DNA of 64,000 nt from Pseudomonas fluorescens. GTDB lineage: Bacteria > Pseudomonadota > Gammaproteobacteria > Pseudomonadales > Pseudomonadaceae. The DNA is taken from positions 310,001 to 374,000 of the forward strand of contig NZ_CABVIY010000006.1 in the NCBI RefSeq assembly GCF_902498195.1, given 5' to 3'. Made by a program: the position numbers and the translations under genes. The notes below the pieces were generated by a model. The model did no database searches, was not told the origin of the DNA, and saw only the letters and a list, made by a program, of their open reading frames with translations. This document shows positions 37,597 through 49,351 of the stretch, one piece after another (the stretch's first letter is position 1; each line of letters starts with the position of its first letter).

Positions 37597-37826
37597 TTTT
37601 CAAAGCTGTTTTAAAAGTCTGGAAGGCCCACGCAAGTGAGGATTTCCGGATTTTTTTTTGCCTGCGATTTAACACTGCCCGGTTCCTGGGCTGCTCTGCG
37701 CGACGCAGGTCAGAATCATCTTTTGCATCCACCCGATATTCTGTAGCCTTGCGCAGCTTCAACGCTGTCCGTGCCTGATGAATACTCACTTTCCCGGCGG
37801 TACCCTGATGGGTCCGGAGCCGGGTG

Positions 37827-37849
37827 TATACTCGACTTTCGCGCGAAAG
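37827..37849 (+). promoter_or_regulatory. nadA promoter with palindrome
   Basis: TATACT at 37827-37832 is a likely -10, 37 bp before the nadA ATG. A 14-bp perfect palindrome CTTTCGCGCGAAAG (37836-37849) covers the expected start of transcription and could be an operator. Confidence 0.5.
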
Positions 37850-37869
37850 CGCCTGCAGGTCTTGCGAAC

Positions 37870-38928
37870 ATGACGCAGATTTCCGAACGCCTTCTGGTTC
37901 AAGCCCACCTCGACGCCAAGCAGCCCAAGCCGCTGACGGCCGATGAGGAGGCTTATTACCGTGCCGCCATCGCTGCCGAGCTCAAGGCTCAGGACGCGGT
38001 GCTGGTTGCCCACTTCTATTGCGATCCCGTTATCCAGGCCTTGGCCGAAGAAACCGGTGGCTGCGTCTCCGACTCGCTGGAGATGGCCCGCTTCGGCAAT
38101 GCTCATCCGGCCAAGACCGTGGTGGTTGCCGGGGTCAAGTTCATGGGTGAGACGGCCAAGATCCTCAACCCTGAAAAACGTATTCTGATGCCGACGCTGG
38201 AAGCGACGTGCTCGCTGGACCTCGGTTGCCCGGTCGACGAGTTTTCCGCGTTCTGCGACCAGCATCCCGAGCGCACGGTGGTGGTTTATGCCAACACGTC
38301 GGCGGCGGTCAAGGCGCGGGCGGACTGGGTGGTGACGTCAAGCTGCGCGCTGGAGATCGTCGAAAGCCTGATGGACAACGGCGAGACCATCATCTGGGGT
38401 CCGGACAAGCACCTGGGCACTTACATTCAGCGCCAGACCGGTGCTGACATGCTGCTGTGGGACGGTGCCTGCATCGTTCACGAAGAGTTCAAGTCCAAGC
38501 AGCTCGAGGACATGAAGGCGCTGTATCCGGATGCCGCGATCCTGGTGCACCCGGAATCGCCCACCTCGGTGATCGAGCTGGCGGATGCCGTCGGTTCCAC
38601 CAGTCAATTGATCGCGGCAGCGCAGACGTTGCCAAACAAGACCCTGATTGTTGCGACCGACCGCGGCATTTTCTACAAGATGCAGCAGCTGTGCCCGGAC
38701 AAGGTCTTTATCGAAGCGCCTACCGCCGGTAACGGGGCTGCCTGCCGCAGTTGCGCGCACTGCCCCTGGATGGCGATGAACACCCTTGAGCGCACGCTCA
38801 AGAGCTTGAAAGAGGGGGCTAACGAGATCTTTGTCGATCCTGCGTTGGTTCCTCAGGCTATTCGGCCGCTCAAGCGCATGCTGGACTTTACCCAGGCGGC
38901 GCGGATGAGGCTGGCTGGGAACGCGTAA
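37870..38928 (+). CDS. nadA: Quinolinate synthase A
   Basis: Condenses iminoaspartate with dihydroxyacetone phosphate to quinolinate for NAD synthesis. It is 352 aa, with a [4Fe-4S] cluster. Conserved Cys are in ATCSLDLGCP and AACRSCAHCPWM. The start at 37870 (MTQISERLLV) is chosen by family; the 99-bp upstream extension is not. It has a good -10 upstream. Confidence 0.96.
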   Translation: MTQISERLLVQAHLDAKQPKPLTADEEAYYRAAIAAELKAQDAVLVAHFYCDPVIQALAEETGGCVSDSLEMARFGNAHPAKTVVVAGVKFMGETAKILNPEKRILMPTLEATCSLDLGCPVDEFSAFCDQHPERTVVVYANTSAAVKARADWVVTSSCALEIVESLMDNGETIIWGPDKHLGTYIQRQTGADMLLWDGACIVHEEFKSKQLEDMKALYPDAAILVHPESPTSVIELADAVGSTSQLIAAAQTLPNKTLIVATDRGIFYKMQQLCPDKVFIEAPTAGNGAACRSCAHCPWMAMNTLERTLKSLKEGANEIFVDPALVPQAIRPLKRMLDFTQAARMRLAGNA

Positions 38929-38949
38929 TAGCCACCGACTCGCAAAAAC

Positions 38950-39037
38950 TGTGGGAGCGGGCTTGCTCGCGAAGGCGGTGTATCAGACAAGCATTCTGGT
39001 CAGATACACCGCCTTCGCGAGCAAGCCCGCTCCCACA
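38950..39037. repeat. REP doublet with 34-bp perfect arms
   Basis: Arms 38950-38983 and 39004-39037 are perfect over 34 bp and have a 20-nt loop. The core is the GTGGGAGCGGGCTTGCTCGCGA unit. It lies between convergent nadA and the RDD gene and probably acts as a terminator. Confidence 0.95.
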
Positions 39038-39057
39038 TTGGTTTGTACTGTACGGGA

Positions 39058-39546
39058 TTACTTGGTTTTCTTCGGAATCCGTACCAGCTGGGTATTGGAA
39101 TACATGTCGTGCCAGCTGCGCTTCTGCTTGTCGAGCAGTGACCAGATGAATCCCAGGCCAACACACAGCAGCGAGGCGATGGATACGACAAAGCGCAGCA
39201 GCGCTTGCCACAGGCTGATGGAGGAGCCATCGGCATTCTGCACACGAATGCACCAGACCTGCATGCCCAGGGTCTGGCCGGAATAGGTCCAGAATTTGGC
39301 GAAGAAGCCAAACAGCATGAACAACAGGACGGTCGAGAGCAGCGGATCACCGTCGAGTGCTCCGGCCTCGGTCAGTGTGCGCATTCTTTCTTCACCGATG
39401 ATCGCCATCTGAATCATCTTGTAGACGCCGCTGGTGACGATCAGCAAGGCGGTGCACAGCAGGAAGTCATAGAACATCGCAGCCAGGCGACGACCCAGGC
39501 CAGCGGCAGGAAATTCGCCCTGGGGATTCAGCAGGTGTTTCGACAT
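39058..39546 (-). CDS. RDD-domain membrane protein
   Basis: A 162-aa protein with three or so membrane segments and the RDD family pattern: GLGRRLAAMFYDFLL, then GMQVWCIRVQNADGSSISLW and ACLL-type TM near the end. RDD proteins are often transporters of small molecules or ions; function here is unknown. Confidence 0.85.
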   Translation of the reverse strand: MSKHLLNPQGEFPAAGLGRRLAAMFYDFLLCTALLIVTSGVYKMIQMAIIGEERMRTLTEAGALDGDPLLSTVLLFMLFGFFAKFWTYSGQTLGMQVWCIRVQNADGSSISLWQALLRFVVSIASLLCVGLGFIWSLLDKQKRSWHDMYSNTQLVRIPKKTK

Positions 39547-39593
39547 GGCGGCTCTCGGCGAAAAAAGAAGCCATTTTACGGGTTTGCGCGCAC

Positions 39594-39629
39594 AAAAAAG
39601 CCCCTGATGTCAGCATCAGGGGCTTTTTC
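39594..39629. terminator. Bidirectional terminator, RDD / csp
   Basis: A run of A, AGCCCCTGATG (39599-39609), TCAG, CATCAGGGGCT (39614-39624), then TTTTT. Both the csp gene (minus strand, ending at 39641) and anything reading the other way would stop here. Confidence 0.93.
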
Positions 39630-39640
39630 GTTACAGAAGA

Positions 39641-39853
39641 TTAACCTTCTGCCTGTACTTCGTCAGCCTGCATGCCTTTCTGGCCTTGCACGGCGATGAA
39701 GGTCACTTTCTGGCCTTCTTTCAGGCTCTTGAAACCGTTGCCCTGAATAGCGCGGAAATGCACGAACAGATCCGGACCGCTTTCTGGAGTGATAAAACCA
39801 AAACCTTTCTCGTCGTTAAACCACTTGACGGTGCCGCTCTGACGTTGGGACAT
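39641..39853 (-). CDS. Cold-shock protein, CspA family
   Basis: A 70-aa single OB-fold RNA chaperone. RNP1 KGFGFIT and RNP2 DLFVHF are complete. AAGGAA lies 8 nt before the ATG. By position next to gcvT it matches P. putida cspA-1. It has a long upstream region that may be a thermo-responsive leader. Confidence 0.95.
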
Positions 39854-40257
39854 TTCTTATTTCCTTTGACGCTAAAATTAATGACAGTCTCCTTCTCATG
39901 AAAGAGTACTGGGGCTGGTTGCAGGAGAGTAAGAAGACGTCGAACGGGATGTAGCTAACTTGTAGGCTACTGCCCAGGTCACGATTCCAAGCGACCCATG
40001 CAAACACAGTGAACAAACTCTACGCCAACTACGGGAGAAAAAACAAGCCCCCGCGAAGGCCCCGGATTTGCTGCGTTATCTGGATGTAGTGGGCGCTCTG
40101 GATCGGGCTTATACGATTAGCTTGTTCAGTTGTTTTCGAACGTTATAAGCAAAGTTCATAATCGAAGCTTAGAGTCAAACGATGCACTATTTTATGGCGG
40201 TTGCGTTACACATTAGTGCACTGTAAACGCAACCGCGTTACTTATAGGAACATTCAA
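39854..40257. other. Region between csp and gcvT
   Basis: About 400 bp without a gene. It holds the csp promoter and leader on the minus strand and the 3' end region of gcvT. The only structure I see beyond that is the hairpin at 40197-40236. Confidence 0.6.
40197..40236 (-). terminator. Hairpin after gcvT
   Basis: GCGGTTGCGTT (40197-40207) / AACGCAACCGC (40226-40236), perfect over 11 bp with an 18-nt loop. On the minus strand it lies 22 bp past the gcvT stop and is followed by CATAAAATA, so the T tail is weak. Confidence 0.6.
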
Positions 40258-41382
40258 TCAGCCGCGATAGTAGCGTTGCGGAACAAATGGCATTTTGCTT
40301 ACAAGCAAAGGAACCTTTTTCCCACGAACAATCGCCCACAGCGGCGTCTCGAGAGCGATATAGGCGTTGTCGACGTAACCCATCGCCAGAGGACCACCCA
40401 GGGTCGGTCCGAAACCGCCGCTGCAGACGCTGCCGATGATCTCGCCCGCTTCGTTGACGATCTCCGCGCCTTCACGTACCGGGGTACGCTCTTGTGGCAG
40501 CAAACCGATACGCTTGCGGCCGACACCACCCTGTTGCTGGGCAAATACGTTTTCAGCGCCCGGGAAACCGCCGGCACGCGCACCATCGGCACGGCGGGGT
40601 TTGGAGATGGCCCACAGCAGGCTGGCTTCGATCGGGGTGGTTTCGGTATTCATGTCGTGACCGTACAGGCACAGGCCGGCTTCCAGGCGCAGCGAATCCC
40701 GGGCGCCCAGGCCAATGGCCTCGACTTCCGGTTCCGCCAGCAGGGCGCGGGCGAGGGCTTCGGCGTTGGCGGCCGGTACGGAGATTTCGAAACCGTCTTC
40801 GCCGGTGTAGCCCGAGCGGCTGACGAAGCAGTCCACGCCCAGCAGCTTCACGCGGGCGAACTGCATGAACGTCATCTTCGCCACTTCCGGTGCCAGGCGC
40901 GCCAGTACGGTGACCGCTGCCGGCCCTTGCAGGGCCAGCAGGGCGCGTGCTTCGAACAGCGGCTCAATCTGGCACTGATCGCCGATGTGCTTCTGAAGAT
41001 GCGCCAGGTCCTGGTCCTTGCAGGCCGCATTGACCACCAGGAACAGCTCATCGTTGCCCAGGTTGGCGACCATCAGGTCGTCAAGGATGCCGCCGGTTTC
41101 GTTGGTGAACATGGCGTAGCGCTGCATGCCCACGGGCAGATCGATGATGTCCACCGGCACCAGGCTTTCCAGGGCCTTGGCGGCATTGGCACCGACCAGG
41201 CGGATCTGACCCATGTGGGAAACATCGAACAAACCGGCCTGATCACGGGTGTGCTGGTGCTCCTTCATTACGCCCAGCGGGTATTGCACCGGCATGTCAT
41301 AGCCGGCGAAGGGCACCATGCGTGCACCGAGTTCGATGTGCAAGGCGTGCAATGGAGTTTTCAACAGGTGTTCGGTGGACAT
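40258..41382 (-). CDS. gcvT: Glycine cleavage system aminomethyltransferase
   Basis: T-protein. It takes the aminomethyl group from lipoyl-GcvH and makes 5,10-methylene-THF with release of ammonia. It is 374 aa. Visible motifs are PLGVMKEHQHTRDQAGLFDV near the N-terminus and DGFEISVPA. Last gene in the operon, 42 bp after sdaA. Confidence 0.96.
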   Translation of the reverse strand: MSTEHLLKTPLHALHIELGARMVPFAGYDMPVQYPLGVMKEHQHTRDQAGLFDVSHMGQIRLVGANAAKALESLVPVDIIDLPVGMQRYAMFTNETGGILDDLMVANLGNDELFLVVNAACKDQDLAHLQKHIGDQCQIEPLFEARALLALQGPAAVTVLARLAPEVAKMTFMQFARVKLLGVDCFVSRSGYTGEDGFEISVPAANAEALARALLAEPEVEAIGLGARDSLRLEAGLCLYGHDMNTETTPIEASLLWAISKPRRADGARAGGFPGAENVFAQQQGGVGRKRIGLLPQERTPVREGAEIVNEAGEIIGSVCSGGFGPTLGGPLAMGYVDNAYIALETPLWAIVRGKKVPLLVSKMPFVPQRYYRG

Positions 41383-41424
41383 ATTCAGCTCCTGAAAAAG
41401 GCTGCAGATGCAGATGAGCGCGCA

Positions 41425-42801
<1,377 letters not shown>

Positions 42802-42852
42802 GGTTGTTCTCCGGTTTCTTGTTATAGGCGCGACATCACGGGAGGGGCTTTG

Positions 42853-42934
42853 TGTAGGAGCTGCCGCAGGCTGCGATCTTTTGATCCTGCTGTTGATGAA
42901 GATCAAAAGATCGCAGCCTGCGGCAGCTCCTACA
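42853..42934. repeat. REP-type repeat inside the gcv operon
   Basis: Arms 42853-42886 (TGTAGGAGCTGCCGCAGGCT then GCGATCTTTTGATC) and 42901-42934, perfect over 34 bp with a 14-nt loop. It lies between gcvP and sdaA within the transcription unit. Confidence 0.95.
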
Positions 42935-42984
42935 GGGTTATGCGTGTTATTGAGGGGGGCGAGCGAACCCGCCCCACTCAATGC

Positions 42985-45837
<2,853 letters not shown>

Positions 45838-45848
45838 GTCGGTGCTCC

Positions 45849-46232
45849 TCAGGCTTCGGCTTGGGCTTTGATCAGACGGTCGTAAGCGTCCTGATCCAGC
45901 AGTTTGGCGACAGCTTGAGCGTCGGCAGGCTGGAAGCGGAAGAACCAGCCTTCGCCCAGCGGATCTTCGTTGACCAGTTCCGGGCTGCTGTCCAGCGCCG
46001 GGTTCACTTCCAGCACTTCGCCGTCCAGGGGCATGTACACGCCGCTGGCCGCTTTTACCGATTCCACGGTCGCCGCTTCTGCACCTTTGTCGTAGGACTG
46101 CAGCTCGGGCAGTTGTACGAAAACTACGTCGCCCAGTGCGTTCTGCGCGAAAGCGGTGATGCCGACAGTGACGGTGCCGTCAGCTTCGGTGCGCAGCCAT
46201 TCGTGATCTTCAGTAAAACGCAATTCGCTCAT
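45849..46232 (-). CDS. gcvH: Glycine cleavage system H protein
   Basis: A 127-aa lipoyl carrier. The lipoylated Lys is in ATVESVKAASGVYMP. First gene of the operon after a sigma-54-type promoter. Confidence 0.97.
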   Translation of the reverse strand: MSELRFTEDHEWLRTEADGTVTVGITAFAQNALGDVVFVQLPELQSYDKGAEAATVESVKAASGVYMPLDGEVLEVNPALDSSPELVNEDPLGEGWFFRFQPADAQAVAKLLDQDAYDRLIKAQAEA

Positions 46233-46313
46233 GTGAACTCCTAAGGGGGCCAGACTCGTCTGGTGGACGCGGTGGAATACTGGGGCAATGCCCTGATTTA
46301 TGAAGGGTAATTA

Positions 46314-46329
46314 AGCAAGAATGCGGCCA
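46314..46329 (-). promoter_or_regulatory. Sigma-54-type promoter of gcvHP-sdaA-gcvT
   Basis: On the minus strand TGGCCGCATTCTTGCT. GG and GC have the exact -24/-12 spacing of the consensus TGGCACG-N4-TTGC; the fifth and sixth positions differ. Initiation would fall at about 46302, about 70 nt before gcvH. Confidence 0.75.
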
Positions 46330-46382
46330 ATGTTAATTTATCGTTATAAATCATATAGTTATGAGTATATTTGGGGTCTGTC

Positions 46383-46395
46383 TATCAACGTGCTG
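46383..46395 (+). promoter_or_regulatory. Possible IHF site
   Basis: TATCAACGTGCTG matches WATCAANNNNTTR except at one position. It lies between the promoter and the distal activator sites, next to AT-rich DNA (46330-46375). Such a bend is usual for sigma-54 promoters. Confidence 0.35.
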
Positions 46396-46411
46396 TAGCG
46401 AAATCGCTACA
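46394..46411. promoter_or_regulatory. GcsR-like binding site 1
   Basis: TGTAGCG-AAAT-CGCTACA, a perfect dyad. It resembles the reported P. aeruginosa GcsR site TGTAACG-N4-CGTTCCG. It lies about 65 bp upstream of the sigma-54 promoter. Confidence 0.65.
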
Positions 46412-46474
46412 GCTGCGAGGGAAGATAAAAGCCGAAGTGGATCAAAGCCTTGCGCAGCGCTGATCGGGGAGGGG

Positions 46475-46492
46475 TGTAGCGATATCGTTCCG
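46475..46492. promoter_or_regulatory. GcsR-like binding site 2
   Basis: TGTAGCG-ATAT-CGTTCCG, which differs from the reported GcsR consensus at only one position. It is directly next to site 3. Confidence 0.7.
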
Positions 46493-46493
46493 C

Positions 46494-46511
46494 TGTAGCG
46501 CTTTCAGTACA
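46494..46511. promoter_or_regulatory. GcsR-like binding site 3
   Basis: TGTAGCG-CTTT-CAGTACA; the left half is perfect and the right half degenerate. It starts 19 bp after site 2, so the two are on the same helix face within two turns. Confidence 0.55.
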
Positions 46512-46553
46512 GGTGGAGGTCGTTTCTGGTGTGATTTTGAAGGCGACACAGAT

Positions 46554-46647
46554 CCTGTGGGAGCGGGCTTGCTCGCGAATGCGGTGTGTCATTCACCCAG
46601 TAAGGTGACTGATCCACCGCATTCGCGAGCAAGCCCGCTCCCACAGG
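46554..46647. repeat. REP doublet downstream of gcsR
   Basis: Arms 46554-46586 and 46615-46647, about 33 bp of complementarity, of the GTGGGAGCGGGCTTGCTCGCGA family. It lies between the gcsR stop and the gcv control region and may separate the two units. Confidence 0.93.
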
Positions 46648-46686
46648 GTGCTGTGTTGAAGATCAGATTGCGATCCGAACCAATGC

Positions 46687-48195
46687 CTATGGCTTGTTGG
46701 GGATCCCGTACTTGCGCAATCGATGCGCAATCGCCGTGTGGGAGGTTTGCAGGCGGCTGGCCAGTTGGCGGGTGGAGGGGTAGCTGACGTAGAGTTTTTC
46801 CAGCAGGGTTTTCTCGAATTCATCCATCGCCTGTTCCAGGCTGTCGACGTCATGGTCGCTCTGGCGCGCCACGGAGGTGCCGGCGATGTCGAGGTCGCCG
46901 ATGTCCACCAGGCTGCTTTCACAAATGGCGGCGGCGCGGAAAATCACGTTTTGCAGCTGCCGCACGTTGCCCGGCCAACGGTTGCCCAGCAGGGCCGGGT
47001 AAGTCCCCGGCGCCAGGCGACAGACCGGGCGCTGGATCTGCGCGCACGCCTGCTGCATGAAATAGCGGGCCAGCAGCAGAATGTCCTGGCCGCGTTCACG
47101 CAGCGGCGGGACTTCGACGTTGAGCACGTTGAGGCGGTAAAACAGGTCTTCGCGAAACAGCCCTTCGCTGACCATTTTTTCCAGGTCACGGTGGGTCGCG
47201 CTGAGAATCCGCACGTTAACCTTCACTTCGCGATCGCCGCCTACCCGACGAAAACTGCCGTCGTTGAGGAAGCGCAGCAACTTGGCCTGCAAATACGGTG
47301 ACATCTCGCCGATTTCGTCGAGAAACACCGTGCCCTGGTTGGCCAGTTCCATCAGCCCCGGTTTGCCACCCCGTTGCGCGCCCGTAAAGGCGCCCGGGGC
47401 GTAGCCGAACAGTTCGCTTTCGGCGAGGTTCTCCGGCAATGCCGCACAGTTCAATGCCAGAAACGGTGAGTTGTGCCGCGTGCTGATCGCGTGGCAGGCC
47501 CGGGCCACCAGTTCCTTGCCGGTGCCGGTTTCACCCTGGATCAACAACGGCGCATCGAGGGCCGCCACCCGTTGCGCGCGAACCTTGAGCGTGCGAATCA
47601 CCGGTGATTCGCCCAGCAGCGCGTCGAACCCTTCGGCGTGGTCGTGGTGCAGCGCCGACAGGCGTTCGCCGATGCGGTTGGGCGGGTACAGGGTCAGCAA
47701 GGCACCGGCGTCGGTGATGGGGGTGGCGTCCAGCAACAGGGTCTGGCCGTTGACGGTGACTTCCCGCAGCGGCAAGCGAAAGCCGTGTTCGAGCAAGGCA
47801 TCGAGCAGCGCCGGGTCGGCGAACAGGTCGGCCACGCTTTCACCGGCCGGTTCGCGGCCATACAGGGCAATCAGGGCCGGGTTAGCCAGCAGAACTTTGC
47901 CGGCACTGTCCAGCGCCAGTACCGGATCGGTCATGGCCGCGAGCAGCGCGTCGAGCTGCAAGTGCCGGCGCTGGCCGGGCAAGATGTCGACCACCGTCAC
48001 CGCTTGCACGCCACGCACGTTGAACAGGGCATCGCGCAGCTCTTCGAGGACTTCCGGGCTCAGGGTCGGGGCGTCAATGTAGACGTTGGGCGGGACCATT
48101 TCCACCGCATCCAGATTGAGGTTGCGCCCACCGAGCAGGGCCAGGACTTCCTGGGTAATACCGACGCGGTCGATGAAGCTGACGTGGATACGCAT
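46687..48195 (-). CDS. gcsR: TyrR/GcsR-type sigma-54-dependent activator
   Basis: A 502-aa protein: ACT domain (residues 1-75), PAS (about 80-190), AAA+ with Walker A GETGTGKE, the sigma-54 contacting GAFTGA loop, and GTVFLDEIGEM Walker B, and a TyrR-type HTH at the C-terminus (TRQLASRLQTSHTAIAHRLR). GcsR of P. aeruginosa senses glycine through the ACT or PAS part and activates the gcv operon. Its position next to gcvH and the matching operator sites support this role. The intact GAFTGA excludes a pure TyrR-like sigma-70 mode. Confidence 0.9.
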   Translation of the reverse strand: MRIHVSFIDRVGITQEVLALLGGRNLNLDAVEMVPPNVYIDAPTLSPEVLEELRDALFNVRGVQAVTVVDILPGQRRHLQLDALLAAMTDPVLALDSAGKVLLANPALIALYGREPAGESVADLFADPALLDALLEHGFRLPLREVTVNGQTLLLDATPITDAGALLTLYPPNRIGERLSALHHDHAEGFDALLGESPVIRTLKVRAQRVAALDAPLLIQGETGTGKELVARACHAISTRHNSPFLALNCAALPENLAESELFGYAPGAFTGAQRGGKPGLMELANQGTVFLDEIGEMSPYLQAKLLRFLNDGSFRRVGGDREVKVNVRILSATHRDLEKMVSEGLFREDLFYRLNVLNVEVPPLRERGQDILLLARYFMQQACAQIQRPVCRLAPGTYPALLGNRWPGNVRQLQNVIFRAAAICESSLVDIGDLDIAGTSVARQSDHDVDSLEQAMDEFEKTLLEKLYVSYPSTRQLASRLQTSHTAIAHRLRKYGIPNKP

Positions 48196-48361
48196 GGGAC
48201 GGGTTTGGATTCTGGAATGCGGAGGGTGGCAAGTATGCCTTGGGGCGGGCGATTGGTGAAATCCTGTGGGTGCGGCGCTCCTCCCGCAAATGGGTGTTAT
48301 CCAATAAAAGTGAGTTTGTCTTTATAGTCTGGCCAATCTGATCATCCTTGGGACTGCGCTC

Positions 48362-49225
48362 ATGAAGTTGCAGCTGAAATTTCAACCGCCCTACGACTGG
48401 CCCGCGATGCTCGGTTTTTTGTCAGCGCGGGCAATTGCCGGAATCGAAGAGGTGGTCGACGGCGTTTACTCGCGCAGCATCGGCTTGAAGGGCGTCCACG
48501 GCAGCTTGTCGATCCGGCAGGCGACAGCCGATTCACTGGCGCTGACCCTCGATTTTCCCGATCCGGCGGCGGTGCCGGAAATCGTCGTGCGAGTGCGCCG
48601 GATGTTCGACCTGGATGCTGACCTGACCGTTTTTCATCGGCACCTGGCGGTTGACCCACTGCTGGCGCGGTTGATCGCCGAGCGTCCGGGGTTGCGTGTG
48701 CCGGGGGCGTGGGACGGGTTGGAGCTGGCGATTCGTGCGGTGCTGGGCCAGCAGATCACGGTAACGGCGGCGATCAAACTGGCGGGGAAACTGGTGGCGC
48801 ACTATGGCGCGCCGCTGGCTTTGCCTCGGGGCGGTTTGACCCATGTATTTCCTCAAGCCGAGGTGTTGGCAGCAGCGGATCTGGCGACGTTGGGAATGCC
48901 GAAAAGTCGTGGCCGCACGTTGTCGGGCGTGGCCCAGGCGTTGCTGGATGATCCGCTGTTGTTCGAACCGGATCGGCAGGGCGGGGTGGCGCGAATGCTG
49001 GCGTTATATGGCATTGGTGACTGGACGGCGCAGTACATTGCCCTGCGGCAGTTGCGCGAGATGGATGGATTCCCGACGGGGGATGTGGGGTTGATCAATG
49101 CGTTGGCGGCGCTTGAGGGGGAGGCGGTGACGGCTCGGCAGTTGCAGTTGCGAGCGGAAGCGTGGCGGCCTTACCGGGGATATGCGGCGCAGTTGCTTTG
49201 GACTTCGTTGAGTCGGCCTGATTGA
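48362..49225 (+). CDS. alkA: DNA-3-methyladenine glycosylase AlkA-like
   Basis: A 287-aa base-excision enzyme. An N-terminal beta domain (MKLQLKFQPPYDWPAMLGFL), then the helix-hairpin-helix GPD fold: GIGDWTAQYIALR and the catalytic Asp in PTGDVGLINALAALEG. It has no N-terminal Ada domain. It is alone, with a REP behind it. Confidence 0.93.
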   Translation: MKLQLKFQPPYDWPAMLGFLSARAIAGIEEVVDGVYSRSIGLKGVHGSLSIRQATADSLALTLDFPDPAAVPEIVVRVRRMFDLDADLTVFHRHLAVDPLLARLIAERPGLRVPGAWDGLELAIRAVLGQQITVTAAIKLAGKLVAHYGAPLALPRGGLTHVFPQAEVLAAADLATLGMPKSRGRTLSGVAQALLDDPLLFEPDRQGGVARMLALYGIGDWTAQYIALRQLREMDGFPTGDVGLINALAALEGEAVTARQLQLRAEAWRPYRGYAAQLLWTSLSRPD

Positions 49226-49255
49226 TCCGAAATTTTTATCGACTGTTCCGGCCTC

Positions 49256-49338
49256 TTCGCGAGCAAGCCCGCTCCCACGGTTGACCGAGTTCGCAGGGAC
49301 GGACGCGATCAAAATGTGGGAGCGGGCTTGCTCGTGAA
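49256..49338. repeat. REP doublet after alkA
   Basis: Arms 49256-49278 and 49316-49338, complementary but for one position (TTCACGAGC). It separates convergent genes. Confidence 0.92.
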
Positions 49339-49351
49339 AGCGATTGGACAG

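Noticed and set aside
37640..37660. Terminator after tRNA-Lys at a T run
   Set aside because: Nine T residues are present, but no convincing stem precedes them.
38950..39037. Large palindromes considered as CRISPR or attachment sites
   Set aside because: They are inverted pairs, not regularly spaced direct repeats, and the same cores recur at many gene ends, which fits REP elements.
46233..46302. Possible glycine riboswitch in the gcvH leader
   Set aside because: The predicted leader is only about 70 nt and shows none of the tandem aptamer elements; control by GcsR explains the region.
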